Below, piece after piece: positions 34,054 through 46,300 of a DNA stretch of 64,000 nt. Both the position numbers and the translations under genes were made by a program. The number at the start of each line of letters is the position of its first letter. Position 1 is the first letter of the stretch. Source of the DNA: Pauljensenia sp018375675 (GTDB lineage: Bacteria; Actinomycetota; Actinomycetes; Actinomycetales; Actinomycetaceae); NCBI GenBank assembly GCA_041432705.1, contig JAPWAE010000002.1, positions 124,001 to 188,000 on the forward strand, read 5' to 3'. A model generated the notes under the pieces. It did not search any database. It saw nothing but the letters and a program-made list of their open reading frames with translations, and was not told the origin of the DNA.

Positions 34054-34099
34054 ACCCTTGGTGGGGTCACCCCCGTGTGGGGGTCAGCCCGCGTCTGGC

Positions 34100-37000
34100 T
34101 CAGGCATCCTCACGCTCCCGGCGGCGCTTACCCGCCAGAGCCGCGATGCCGGCGATAGCTGCCACGGCCGCCATGCCACCGAGCACGGAGGCGTCCGAGC
34201 CGGTACGGGCCAGGACCTTTGCCACCGTGGTGGACGGCGTCGGGGTCGGGGTCGGAGCCGGAGGCACCGTCAGCGGGAAGTCCACATCCAGGTTCTCCTC
34301 ACCCTCACCAACCGTGACCGTCATCGAGGTCGTCGCCGCGTTATAGCCGGCGGGAACCTCAATATCGACCGTGTAGGTACCGGGGATCAGGCCAGTGAAA
34401 CGGTAACGACCATCAGAATCGGTGGTGGTGCGAGCCAGCTCCACGCCGTTGGCGTCCTTGAGGATCACGGTCACGTTCGGCGCACCGGGCTCGCCGTTAT
34501 CCGCACCGTTACCGTCCTCGTCGTACCACACGCGGTCACCGATCGTGGCGGGGGCAAGCAGACCAAAGTCCACGCCCTGCACCGACGCATTCGTAATCGT
34601 CACCGCAGCCTCGGTGGCGCCTCGACCCGTGTAGGCCTGGGTCGGGATCAGACCAGCCAGATCACCCTTGTCGGGATCCACGATCACGACGCGGTACGAG
34701 GCCGGAGCCAGACCCACAAACTGGTAGGCACCCTTCTCATCGGTCACCGCAGTCATCGGGTTACCCTCAGAGTCGAGCACCGGAGTGCCGTCCTCATTCA
34801 GCAGAGCAACCGTCACGCCCTTAAAGCGCTGCTCAGAATCACTCTTGGAGTAGGAGGCGTCCGAGTCACGGTAGATCGTGCCACCCAGGTTGAAACCACC
34901 CTTGAACGACGCCGACGACTCATTATTCGTCGGATCATCGCCCGGCTGATCCTGGTGCGTAATCCTGGCAACGTTCGTCACCAGCTTGCCCGCACCATCA
35001 CCAGTAATCTCAACCGTGATCGCGATCTTCTTCGCCTCACCCTTGGCCAGGGTCAGACCAGACAGATCCCACACACCAGTGGCCGCATCGTAAGTACCAT
35101 CACCCTGCGAGGACACAAAGCTCACGCCAGAAGGAAGCTGATCGGAGACAGTCACGCCCGTCGCCGAGCCCGGACCATTATTCGTCAGCGTCAGCGTGTA
35201 CGTCACCTTCGCGCCAGGAGTGAACTCGAAGGACTTCTGAGCCTCCTCATCCGGAGTGGTGATCTCCTTGAGAATCGCAGTATCCGCGGAGATACCGAAG
35301 CCCCAGTCCTGATCCAGGTTCGAGTTGTTCTCACCCGTCAGCGTCAGGTTAGCCGTCAGCTTGAACGCATCCGCCAGCTTGGTAGCATCCTTCTTCACGT
35401 CCTCGGACACAATGCTCTTCGCATCCACATCACCCGCAGGCGAATGCGTCAACACATCCAACAGGGGCTCAGCCTTCAGCAGCGACTCCGGATCAACCGA
35501 CACCTTGTACTCACCGGGCAGCAGGTTCTCAAACTTGTACTTGCCATCCGCATCAGTCGTGGTCTCGTAGGTACGAGTGATTCCACCCGGACCGGTCCAA
35601 GTCAAAGTGACCTTCACACCGGGCAGCACCTTGTCTCCCGCATCGGGGGCGTTGCCACCATTCTGGTTGACATCAACAAACAGCTGATCACCAATCACAC
35701 CAGTACCAACCAGACCGTAGTCCACGGTCTTGTCTTCCTGGCCCTGGGTAAGGCTCACCACAGACTCGGTGCCATTAGAGTCGGCGCCGCGATCGTCGCC
35801 AGCCTGCGACACAGTCGCCTCGTAACCCACAGGGTTGGTGAAGGTGATCTTGTAGTCGCCGGGCAGCAGGTTTGCAAACATGTACTTACCAGCGGCATCC
35901 GTACTCACAGCCGCGACCGGATTGCCGTCCAGGTCAACGACGGGGTTGCCGGACGCGTCCGCGATGGTTGCGGTGATGCCGGGCAGAGCCGGCTCGTCGG
36001 AGTCCTGGAGACCGTCCTTGTTTGCGTCGAACCAGACGTAGTCACCGACAGACGCAGGCTTGACGAAACCGAAGTCTACCTTCGTCACGTGAGGTGCGGC
36101 GGCCGTCAGCTCGATCGGCGCGGGGGTCACGAGCTTGCCCTGACCAACCTGGGTACGGTCCGTGGAGGAGCCGTAGCCGTAGGTCTGCTTGTAGTCGGCC
36201 AGCTTCACGTCGGTCCCGTCGACCTTCGCATCACCCGGGACGACCTCGACCTTGTAGGAGCCGAGCGGCAGGCGGTTGAACAGGTAGTTCCCGTCGGCGT
36301 CGGTCTTCGTGGTGATGTCCGCGCCGGAGTCGTCCTTCAGGGGGTTGCCGTCCGCATCGAGCAGACGCAGCGTCACGCCTTCGAAGGGCTTATCGTCGCC
36401 GGTACCGAAGGTCCACGAGGCGTCGGCATCGTTGAAGATGGTGCCTGCGATCGTACCGCCGACCGTGAAGGTCGCGCTCGAGGTGTTGTTCTTCTTGTTG
36501 GAGTCGATCTGGTCGTACTCGCCCAGGGTCGCGGTGTTCGTGATGGTCGCTCCCTCGGTTGCGGGCTTGACCTTCACGAGGACGTAGAGCGTCTCGGTAC
36601 CACCAACGTTGAGGTTGGTGTCGAGAATGCCGGACTCCATCGCGGTCCAGGTGCCAGCGGCTGCGTCGTAGGAAGCGGTCGCGTAGGCCGGGCCCGTGCA
36701 GGGGCTCGTCGCACCGTCCTGGCAGATACGCGTCTCGGCGGACACGTACTCGACGCCTTCGGGCAGCTTGTCAGCGATGTTCATACCCGAGGCAACGGCC
36801 GGACCGTGGTTCTTCAGGTTGACCTTGTAGAGCACGTAGTCACCCGGCATGATTGCCTCGGACGACTCGATGGTTTCGGGCAGGCCGTTCGCGTCGCGCA
36901 CGACCTCGTCACCGTTCATCTTGACGCGAGCCACGGTCTTGTTGACCTCGACGTCGGTCGAGACGTTGATGCCGACCTTGGGCGCCTCGTTCGGCAGCAG

Positions 37001-39946
37001 GTAGGACACCTTGCCGTTCTCGGTGACGCCACCCGCCATGGCCACGGAGTTCCAGGCGATGAGGTTGGCGTTGACCGGGGAGGTCATGGTCGCGACGAAC
37101 TGGATCTTCTCGCCCACTTCGATGTCACGGTTCATAACGATGCGGAAGCCGGTGATCGAGGCCAGGTTGGCGGGTGCGTCACCCCACGCGTTGGGGGTAC
37201 AGCCGGCGGGGGCGTCATTCATGGCGCCACCCACGGCCAGGACCTCGCCGCGGCAGGGGTTCGGCACGGTCGAGTACTGGATCGTAATGTCCGAGGCCGG
37301 AACCGTCGTAATCTCGGGGTCGCGGCCCTGACGCTCCTTCACCGACTGGAACGTCCAGTTCGTGGAGTTCAGGTTCGGCTTCCAACGCGACTCACGAGCC
37401 TGGTTGGCTGCCGGGCCGACGCCCACATCACCCACGTAGGGCAGAATGTCGTAGGCCACGACCTGCGTCAGCGGCGCGTTACCCGCGTTGGCGATCGTGA
37501 AACGGTAGGCACCGTCGGCACCCGGGTCGATCTCGGCGATCTCGCCAGCCGGAACGAAATCGGCGTTCTTGTTGCCCTTGACTTCCTTCGCGATCGTCAT
37601 ACCTGCGGTCGTGGCGATCTTGAAATCCACGCTGGAGTCACACAGGAAGTCGGTCGTCGAACCGTCCTGGTTGAGGTCGAGCGTGTCCTGAGCGCGACTG
37701 CGGATGCAGTACTTGAGGTTGCGGACACTGCGGTCCTCCTCGTAGGGCTTCGCACCGCCACCCGGCATGAACGCCCATGCGGTGTTCGTCGTATCGCCGG
37801 CGGGGGCGGTGGCGAGGACGTTAGCGTCGTACTTCGAGAAGAACGCGCCTTCAACCGGATCCGGGACGATCCAGCGGATCAGGGTGCGGCCGGTGTTGTT
37901 GAAGTTCTTTTCCACCTCGACCTTCACCTTGGCCGGGTCGTAGGGGGTGCCGTCGGGGTTCTTCAGGACGGAGTAGCTCTCGGCACGAATGTTGGACGCG
38001 TCGTCCACGTCAAGGCCCTCGGGCAGCAGGTCCACGACCGTGAACGGCGTGGGGGTACCGCCGTCGACGGCCTTGCGGGCCTCGGCGACGATCATGAAGC
38101 TGGCAGGCTTGCCGACGACGACGGGGTTGGTACGCAGTTCCTTACTGACCCGAACACCGGGCACCTCGGTGCGGATACGGGTCCAGCTACACGTGTTGTC
38201 CTTCGAGACGGCGACGGTACCCGTGTCCTTGTCCGTGACCTTGACGGACGCGCAGTTCTGGATACGGACGTAGTCCTCGGAGGCCACGGTGTCGTAGTAC
38301 TTCTCCGGGGGCAGGACTGCGTTGTAGTGGTTCGCAAAATCTGTGGGTTCGGTCTTCGGGACGTCGCGCGAGACCTTGCTGATCAGGTCGACGGTCGGCC
38401 TGGCCAGCGGGGCGACGTCGGTCTCGATGACGAAGCGGGTGATCCACTCGCCGTCCGGCAGGGTCAGAGTGCGGGTGTTCTTGTAGGTCACCGTCTCGTG
38501 GTTACCCTTGTTGGTCCAGTACTCGAAGGTCCAGCCGCTGATGTCCTCGTATCCGGACTTGGTGGAAATCTTGAACTCGTAGGGGCCGACGAAGGCGGGC
38601 TTATCGCAGCCATCGCCAGCGGCCTTGCCGTCCTCGGAGGACCAGGTGCAGGGCATGACGTCTTCCCAGCGGAAGTGCACGGTCGTGTTGCCGTTGTTGC
38701 TGCCCTCGAAACGCCAGGGAAGCTCGTCGCCGCGCGCGTAGTCACGGTTGTATGTGCCGATCTTCTCAGCGCTGGCCTCGACCCTGCGCTCGGCGAAGCC
38801 GTGCGTGATCTCGGAGCTCTTGGACACGACATTCGTCGGCTCGTTCATGCCCTCGGCCGTGATGGTCGCCTTGTTGGTGACCGTGTCGGCGGTCGTCACC
38901 GTGCCCTCGGGGTACTTGACGGTCACGGTGGAGGTGAGGGGGTTCTGGTATGTCCACTTGTCGTACGACCACGTCACGGAGTGGGTGGCCGGGTCGTAGA
39001 CGCCGCCGTTCGAGGCGGTGACGAAGACAGCCTGCGCGGGCAGCGGGTCGACAACCTTGATGTTCTGCACCTGCTGGAAGCCGATGCCGACGAGCTTGCC
39101 GTTGTATGCCGAGCCTCCCCAGCGGGTACCGACCTCGTTCGGCTTGGTCGTGTCGTTCTGCTGGTAGCCGTAGCTCAGCTCGTACGTGGCCTCGCCGCCG
39201 ACTGCGGGGTAGTACAGGCGGTTCGTCGGGCCGTACTTCTTGATGGCAACGTCGGTCGAAGCGGTCCAGGTCGTGCTCAGCGTCTGCTCGACGCTGGCGG
39301 CGTTGTTGGCCGAGAAGACGACGTTCTGCGTGGTGGTGGAGTTGTTCGGCGCATCGTTACCGTTGTAGTGCCACGGAATCTGAATGCGGTCCGACGTGCC
39401 GGCGGGCAGCGGGTCCTTCAGGGTGAAGCGGTAGCGCTGCACGCGCGCGCCGTCGGCAGAGTTCTCGACGAAGTTCTCGCTCTTTGCGACAACATCACCG
39501 GTGACGGGAACGACCGTGTAGCCCTGCTCGATGAGCTTGAGGCCGGCCGGCGTGATGGGGCCGGGCAGTGTCATCTCGATGACGGCACCCTTACAGGGGG
39601 TGGTCACCGACGAGCAGGAGAAGTTGATCGTCGTGATCTGCTGGTCGCGGACTCGCAGGGTGGTGGAGTCGTTGACGACGGTCATCGCCAGGGTGGCGGA
39701 CTCATCGCGAGCGGCAGCGGGGGCGGCAACGCCCTCGGCGTCGGCGGCCTCGTCGGTGGCCTCCGCATCGGACGAGGCAGTGGCGGCGTCCTGGGACGAC
39801 GCCACGTCGGTTGCTTGCGTGCTTTCGTCAGCGGCGCTGGCTCGCATAGCGAGGGGTGTCAGCGACGTGACGAGAAGCGAGAGAGCGGCCAGGCTGGCGG
39901 CACCCGCAACGCCCACACGGGCGCGGAACGGACGCAGTCGAGACAT
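34100..39946 (-). CDS. Giant SdrD_B/DUF11-type surface adhesin 1 with LAXTG sorting signal
   Basis: 1948 residues. A Sec signal peptide ends near ASA|ADES (about residue 38). A unique N-terminal region runs to about 1030, followed by a DUF11-like domain (1030-1165) and then Cna-B/SdrD_B-like modules with DANKDG-, DVNQNG- and DEDGNG-type calcium loops (starting near 1169, 1300, 1419, 1689 and 1800), with a second DUF11-like domain near 1585. The C-terminus has LARTG, a hydrophobic helix and RRREREDA. LAXTG is the class E sortase form, not LPXTG. It is probably wall-anchored and ligand-binding. GAAGGAG precedes the ATG. Confidence 0.9.
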   Translation of the reverse strand: MSRLRPFRARVGVAGAASLAALSLLVTSLTPLAMRASAADESTQATDVASSQDAATASSDAEATDEAADAEGVAAPAAARDESATLAMTVVNDSTTLRVRDQQITTINFSCSSVTTPCKGAVIEMTLPGPITPAGLKLIEQGYTVVPVTGDVVAKSENFVENSADGARVQRYRFTLKDPLPAGTSDRIQIPWHYNGNDAPNNSTTTQNVVFSANNAASVEQTLSTTWTASTDVAIKKYGPTNRLYYPAVGGEATYELSYGYQQNDTTKPNEVGTRWGGSAYNGKLVGIGFQQVQNIKVVDPLPAQAVFVTASNGGVYDPATHSVTWSYDKWTYQNPLTSTVTVKYPEGTVTTADTVTNKATITAEGMNEPTNVVSKSSEITHGFAERRVEASAEKIGTYNRDYARGDELPWRFEGSNNGNTTVHFRWEDVMPCTWSSEDGKAAGDGCDKPAFVGPYEFKISTKSGYEDISGWTFEYWTNKGNHETVTYKNTRTLTLPDGEWITRFVIETDVAPLARPTVDLISKVSRDVPKTEPTDFANHYNAVLPPEKYYDTVASEDYVRIQNCASVKVTDKDTGTVAVSKDNTCSWTRIRTEVPGVRVSKELRTNPVVVGKPASFMIVAEARKAVDGGTPTPFTVVDLLPEGLDVDDASNIRAESYSVLKNPDGTPYDPAKVKVEVEKNFNNTGRTLIRWIVPDPVEGAFFSKYDANVLATAPAGDTTNTAWAFMPGGGAKPYEEDRSVRNLKYCIRSRAQDTLDLNQDGSTTDFLCDSSVDFKIATTAGMTIAKEVKGNKNADFVPAGEIAEIDPGADGAYRFTIANAGNAPLTQVVAYDILPYVGDVGVGPAANQARESRWKPNLNSTNWTFQSVKERQGRDPEITTVPASDITIQYSTVPNPCRGEVLAVGGAMNDAPAGCTPNAWGDAPANLASITGFRIVMNRDIEVGEKIQFVATMTSPVNANLIAWNSVAMAGGVTENGKVSYLLPNEAPKVGINVSTDVEVNKTVARVKMNGDEVVRDANGLPETIESSEAIMPGDYVLYKVNLKNHGPAVASGMNIADKLPEGVEYVSAETRICQDGATSPCTGPAYATASYDAAAGTWTAMESGILDTNLNVGGTETLYVLVKVKPATEGATITNTATLGEYDQIDSNKKNNTSSATFTVGGTIAGTIFNDADASWTFGTGDDKPFEGVTLRLLDADGNPLKDDSGADITTKTDADGNYLFNRLPLGSYKVEVVPGDAKVDGTDVKLADYKQTYGYGSSTDRTQVGQGKLVTPAPIELTAAAPHVTKVDFGFVKPASVGDYVWFDANKDGLQDSDEPALPGITATIADASGNPVVDLDGNPVAAVSTDAAGKYMFANLLPGDYKITFTNPVGYEATVSQAGDDRGADSNGTESVVSLTQGQEDKTVDYGLVGTGVIGDQLFVDVNQNGGNAPDAGDKVLPGVKVTLTWTGPGGITRTYETTTDADGKYKFENLLPGEYKVSVDPESLLKAEPLLDVLTHSPAGDVDAKSIVSEDVKKDATKLADAFKLTANLTLTGENNSNLDQDWGFGISADTAILKEITTPDEEAQKSFEFTPGAKVTYTLTLTNNGPGSATGVTVSDQLPSGVSFVSSQGDGTYDAATGVWDLSGLTLAKGEAKKIAITVEITGDGAGKLVTNVARITHQDQPGDDPTNNESSASFKGGFNLGGTIYRDSDASYSKSDSEQRFKGVTVALLNEDGTPVLDSEGNPMTAVTDEKGAYQFVGLAPASYRVVIVDPDKGDLAGLIPTQAYTGRGATEAAVTITNASVQGVDFGLLAPATIGDRVWYDEDGNGADNGEPGAPNVTVILKDANGVELARTTTDSDGRYRFTGLIPGTYTVDIEVPAGYNAATTSMTVTVGEGEENLDVDFPLTVPPAPTPTPTPSTTVAKVLARTGSDASVLGGMAAVAAIAGIAALAGKRRREREDA

Positions 39947-40391
39947 CGACTTCTCCTTCTTTGGGGCAGAAAGTGGACAGGATGCCTACCAGCGTAGTGA
40001 AGGCGCCGACGCCTATCTAGCCCTTACACATCAGCACATTGCGAGGGCTGAAGACTGCAATGTCGGGAGGATCGTGTTCAACAGTTTCTAAGCAAGTTCT
40101 CTGAACTGATGGTTAGCTACGCAATCGCATGAGCAACCAAGGTTTATCGAATAATCATGAAATCCTCGCTGACTCGATCATTCAATAATGACCGAGTCGA
40201 CAGAAATAGCGTAACGAACGACAAGGCAGTGAAGTGCCTAAGCTCACATAGCTATTGACCGTTAGTTGATTAGCGCATTGATGTGGGGCGGGGTGGGTAT
40301 GCGGGAGGGGGCGCGGGACCAGTATTGGTCTCGCGCCCCCTCACCACTGTGGTGGGCTTACCCCGCGTGGGGTGTGTGCCCGCCCGTGGGG
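39947..40391. other. AT-rich upstream region of adhesin 1 and 3' region of adhesin 2
   Basis: 445 nt without a gene. Positions 40003-40260 are markedly AT-rich compared with the chromosome, the likely promoter and regulatory region of adhesin 1. The first 60 nt upstream of the start resemble those upstream of adhesin 2. The right part is the terminator of adhesin 2. Confidence 0.6.
40305..40342 (-). terminator. Terminator-like hairpin after adhesin 2
   Basis: GAGGGGGCGCG (40305-40315) and CGCGCCCCCTC (40332-40342), almost the same sequence as at 34016, including the GGGTGGGTATGCGG flank. Confidence 0.7.
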
Positions 40392-43300
40392 TTAGGCGTC
40401 CTCGCGGTCGCGGCGGCGCTTACCCGCCAGAGCCGCGAAGCCAGCGATAGCTGCCATGGCCGCCATACCACCCAGGACGGACGCGTCCGAGCCGGTACGA
40501 GCCAGCACCTTGGCAACCGTGGTAGCCGGGGTCGGGGTGGGGATCACCGTGAGCGGGAAGTCCACATCCAGGTTCTCCTCACCCTCACCAACCGTCACCG
40601 TCATCGAGGTCGTCGCCGCATTGAAACCGGCAGGAACCTCAATATCGACCGTGTAGGTGCCCGGAACCAGGCCAGCGAAACGGTAGTTACCGTTCGCGTC
40701 GGTGGTGGTACGAGCCACCTCCACGCCGTTGGCGTCCTTGAGGATCACGGTCACACCAGGCACGCCCGGCTCACCGTTATCCGCACCGTTACCATCGGCG
40801 TCATTCCAAACGCGATCACCGATCGTGGCGGGGGCAACCAGACCAAAGTCCACGCCCTGCACCGACGCATCCGTAATCGTCACAGCCGCTTCGGTCGCAC
40901 CCTTGCCCGTGTAGGCCTGGGTCGGGATCAGACCAGCCAGATCACCCTTGTCGGGATCCACGATCACGACGCGGTACGAGGCAGGAGCCAGACCCACAAA
41001 CTGGTAGGCACCCTTCTCATCCGTGGTCGCAGTCATCGGGTTACCCTCAGCATCGAGCACCGGAGTGCCATCCTCGTTCAGCAGAGCGACGGTGACGCCC
41101 TTGAAGCGCTGCTCGTCGTCGCCCTTGGAGTAGGAGGCGTCCGAGTCACGGTAGATCGTGCCACCCAGGTTGTATCCGCCCTTGAACGAGGCCGAGGACT
41201 CGTTGTTGGTCGGGTCATCGCCTGCCTGATCCTGGTGAGTAATACGAGCAACGTTGGTGACCAGCTTGCCCGCGCCCTCACCGGTGATCTCAACCGTGAT
41301 CGTGATCGTCTTGACATCACCCTTGGCCAGGGTCAGACCAGACAGATCCCACACACCAGTGGCCGCATCATACGAGCCATCGCCCTGGGCCTCCACGAAG
41401 GAAACACCAGAAGGAAGCTCATCAGAGGCCTTCACGCCAGTGGCCACTCCCGGACCGTTATTGGTCAGCGTCAGCGTGTAGGTCACGCGCTGACCCGGGG
41501 TGAACTCGAAGGATTCCTGAGCCTGCTCATCCGGATCGGTGATCGCCTTCAGGATCGCAGTGTCAGCGGAGATACCGAAGCCCCAGTCCTGATCCAGGTT
41601 CGAGTTGTTCTCACCCGTCAGCGTCACCGACGTATTCAGGTTGAACGCCTGCGCCAGCTTGTCCTTATCGGCCTTCGCATCCTCAGACACAACCTTCTTG
41701 GCATCCACATCACCCGCAGGCGAATGCGTCAACACATCCAGCAGCGGCTCCGCCTTCAGCAGAGTCTCGGGATCAACCGACACCTTGTACTCGCCCGGAA
41801 GCAGGTTCTCGAACTTGTACTTACCCTCAGCGTCAGTCGTGGTCTCGTACGTGCGAGTGATTCCACCCGGACCCGTCCAGGTCAGCGTCACCTTCACGCC
41901 CGCCAGCGGCTTGTCACCAGCATCGGGGGCATTGCCACCGTTCTGGTTGACATCGAGGAACAGCTGATCACCAATCACACCAGTACCAACGGCACCGAAG
42001 TCAATCGTGTCATCCGTCTGTCCCTGAACCAGGGTGACCGAAGCCGAAGCTCCGTTGGAGTCCGCAGCGCGGTCGTCGCCAGCCTCCGAGGTCGTTGCCT
42101 CGTAGCCAGCGGGTGCCTGGAAGGACACCTTGTAGTCGCCGGGCAGCAGGTTCTCGAACACGTACTTACCGTTCGCATCCGTCGTGACAGCAGCAACCGG
42201 GTTACCCGAAGCGTCCGTCACGGCAGAGCCGTCGGCGCGGGTCAGGGTCACCGTCACGCCCGGCAGAGCGGGCTCGTCGGCATCCTGGAGACCGTCACGG
42301 TTGACGTCCATCCAGGTGTAGTCACCAACAGAGGCGGGCTTGACGAAACCGAAGTTCACGTCGATGACCGAACCGGTCGCCTCAGCGATGGTCACGTCCG
42401 CGGTGGTCTTGTAGCGGCCGGTGTAGGCCTCGGTGGGCTTGGTGCCCGCCAGAGGACCGGACGTCGGATCAACGACGCTGACCGTGTACTCGCCCAGCGG
42501 CAGACCCACGAAGGAGTACTTACCCTCGGCGTCGGTCACAGCCGTCATCGGGTTGCCGTCCTTGTCGAGGACGGGGGTGCCGTCCTTCTTGAGGAGCGCA
42601 ACCGTGACGCCCGCGTACGGGGCCTCGGAGTCGCTGGAGTTGAACGACGCGTCGGCATCGTTGTAGAGCTTGCCAGCAATCGTGTAGCCGGCGGTCAGCG
42701 GCACGGACGAGGTGTTGTCCGGCTTCTTGTCGCCGATCTGATCCTGCTTCTCGATCGTGGCCGTGTTGGTCACAACCGAGCCGGCGGCGGAAGCGTCGAT
42801 GGTGACGGTGATGCGCAGGGTGCGCGTCGCGCCCTTCTCGATCACCTCAGTGCTCAGGTCCCACTTGCCGGAGGCGGCATCGTAGGTGCCATCGCCCTCG
42901 GCGGACACGAAGGTCACGCCAGACGGGAGCTTATCCTGCGCGATGACGCCGGTCGCGGGGCTCGGGCCCTCGTTCGTGACGGTCAGCGTGTAGGTGACGG
43001 ACGTGCCGGGGGTGAAGCCACCCGCCGGAACCTCGGCCGGCTCTGCAATCGCCTTGACGATCGCCGTGTTGGCGACGCCGGTGAACGCCCAGTCCTGGTC
43101 GTTGTTCGTCATCTTGCCGGGGCTCAGCGTCACCTTGGAGGTGAGGGAGAGCTCCTGGCCCTCCGAGGCCGTCAGGTCGCCCGACGGGGCGTGGGTCTGA
43201 GCGGTGCACTCGGGGCACACGGTGGCAAGGGAGGCCTTGTCAACGGTGACGACGTAATCGCCGGGAGCCAGGTCCTTGAACGAGTACTTGCCGTTCTCGT

Positions 43301-46300
43301 CCGTGACCGTAGTCAGCGTCTTCTCCACGCCCGCGGGGGTCGTGTAGGTCAGCTTGACGGTCACGCCGGCCAGCGGCTTGTCCGCACCCGAAGGCTCGGA
43401 ACCACCGTTGTTGTCGACGTCCCAGAACAGCGTGTCACCAATCGTGCCATCAGCAATCAAACCAAGATCGACGGTCATGTCGTCCTGACCCTGCTTCAGA
43501 CGAAGCCAGGTTTGAGCACCATCGGAATCCACGGATCGATCATCGCCCGCCGTCCTCACGGTCTCGTAGTAGCCAAACGGGAAAGTGAAGGTCACGCCAT
43601 AGTCGCTAGGCAGCAGGTTCGTGAAGACGTACTTGCCGTTGGCGTCCGTGGTCAAGGGCTTGACGAGGTTGCCATCGGCATCGACGACCACATCCATGTC
43701 CAGCTGTCCATCCAGGGTGACGGTGACGCCGGCAACGCCGACCTCATCCGCATCCTGGATACCGTCCTTGTTCGCGTCGAACCACACGAAGTTACCCAAC
43801 GAGACCGGCTTCACGAACGCGAAGTCAATCTTCGTGACGTTGGGAGCAGCAGCGGTCAGCTCGATCGGCGCGGGCGTCACGAGCTTGCCCTTACCAACCT
43901 GGGAGCGCGATGTCGAAGAGCCGTAGCCGTAGGTCTGCTTGTAGTCGGCCAGGTTCACGTCGGTGCCGTCAACCTTCGCCTCACCCGGGACAACCTCAAC
44001 CTTGTACGAGCCCAGGGGCAGACGGGTAAAGGTGTACTTACCGTCGGCACCGGTCTTCGTGGTGATGTCAGCGCCGGACGAGTCCTTCACCGGGTTGCCG
44101 TCCGCGTCGAGCAGACGGACCGTCACACCCTCGAAAGGCTTATCACCGTCATTGAAGGTCCACCAGGCATCGGCATCGTTATAGATGGTGCCCGACAGGG
44201 TGCCACCCACCTTGAAGGTCGCACTGTCCTTGTTGTTATCCGGGTTGGAGTCGATCTGATCGAACTTACCCAGCGTCGCCGTGTTCGTGATGGTCGAACC
44301 CTCAGTTGCGGGCTTGACCTTCACAAGGAGGTACAGCGTCTCGGTACCACCAACGTTGAGGTTGGTATCGAGAATGCCGGACTCCATCGCTGCCCAGGTA
44401 CCGGCCGCCGCATCGTAGTTGGCGGTCGCATAGACCGGGCCCGTGCACGGGTTCGTCGCACCATCCTGGCAGACACGCGTCTCGGAGGACACGTACTCCA
44501 CACCAGAAGGCAGAGCGTCAGCAACATTCATGCCCGAGGCGACCGCCGGGCCCTTGGCCTTCAGGTTCACCTTGTACAGCATGTAGTCACCCGGCATGAT
44601 GACCTCGTCAGACTCAACCGTCTCAATGACACCGTTGGCGTCACGAACCGGCTCGTCACCGTTCATCTTCGCCCGGGCAACCGTCTTCTTCAGTTCGACG
44701 TCGGAGGAGACGTTGATGCCGACCTTGGGGGCCTCGTTGGGCAGCAGGTAGGACACCTTGCCGTTCTGCATGGAGCCGCCGGACATGGCCACGGAGTTCC
44801 AGGCGATGAGGTTGGCGTTGACCGGGGAGGTCATGGTCGCGATGAAGCGGATCTTCTCGCCCGGCTCGATGTCGCGGTTCATCACCAGGCGGAAGCCCGT
44901 GATCGTCGTCAGGTCGGCGGGAGCGTCGCCCCACGCGTTCGGGGTACAACCGGCGGGGGCGTCATTCATGGCGCCACCCGCGGAGAGGACCTCGCCGCGG
45001 CAGGGGTTAGGAACCGTCGAGTACTGGACCGTGATGTCTGAGGCCGGAACAGCCGTGACCTCGGGATCGCGACCCGGCTTCTCCTTCACCGACTCGAACG
45101 CCCACGCCGTGGAGTTCAGGTTCGGCTTCCAACGAGAGTCACGAGCCTGCGAGGAGGCGGGGCCAACACCCACGTCACCCACGTAAGGCAGGATGTCGTA
45201 GGCAACGACCTTGGTCAGCGGGGTGTTACCCGCGTTGGAGATCGTGAAACGGTAGGCGCCGTCGGCACCCGGGTCGATCTCGGCGACCTCGCCGGCCGGA
45301 ACGAAGTCGGGGTTCTTGTTGCCCTTGACTTCCTTCGCGATGGCCATCGATGGGGTCGTGGCCACGTTGAAGTCGATTGCGGCGTTACACACGTAGTCGG
45401 TGGTCGAGCCGTTCTTGTTCACGTCGAAGGTGTCGATCGCGCGGTTACTGATGCAATAGTTGGTATTGCGCAGGCTCTTATCCTCGGTCGTCGCCTTCGC
45501 GCCGTCGCCGGGCATGAACGCCATGGCGTCGTTCGTGTTCTTACCGGCCGGAGCGGTCGCGAGCACGTTGACATTGAAGGTCGAGTACAGGCTGCCTTCG
45601 ACCGGATCCGGAACGTTCCAGCGGATGAGGGTACGGCCGGTATTGTTGTAGTTCTTCTCGACCTCGACCGTGACCTTGCTCAGGTCGTAGGGGGTGCCGT
45701 CGGGGTTCTTCAGCGTGGAGCGCTTCTCGGGGACGATCCCCGAAGCATCATCGACGTCGAAGCCCTCGGGCAGGAGATCCACGATCGTGAACGGAGTGGG
45801 CGTGCCACCCTCGGTGGCCGGCTTGGCGGTGCCGTTGATAAAGAAGGTGGCGGGCTTGCCCACGACCACGGGGTTGGTACGCACGGACTTGTAGGCCTGG
45901 ACGCTCGGGAACTCGTCGCGCACGCGCATCCAGGAGCAGACCTCGTCGTCCGAGGCGACGACGGTGCCGGTGTCCTTATCAGTCAAAGTACCGCTGGCGC
46001 AGTTCTGGAAGCGCACGTAGTCCGGGGAGGCCACGTAGTTGTAGTACTTCTCCGGAGGGTACACAGGGTTGTAGTGCGAGGCGAAGTCCGCAGGCTCCGT
46101 CGTCGGCAGGGCGGGATTCACAGTGCCATAGAAGAAGATCGTCGCGTTGGTCTGGGGTGCCACGTCGGTATCGATCGTGAAGCGGGTGATCCACTCGCCC
46201 TCGGGCAGGGTCAGGCCACTCGTCTTCGTGTAGTTGACGGTCTCGTGGTTGCCCTTGTTGGTCCAGTACTCGAAGGTCCAGCCGCCATTTTCCTCGTAGC

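Noticed and set aside
33986..45041. Very long plus-strand open frames opposite the adhesin genes (about 2000 and 1590 codons)
   Set aside because: They are produced by codon bias of the repetitive adhesin genes; the His/Arg/Val-rich products have no domain, and both real genes have signal peptides and sorting signals on the other strand.
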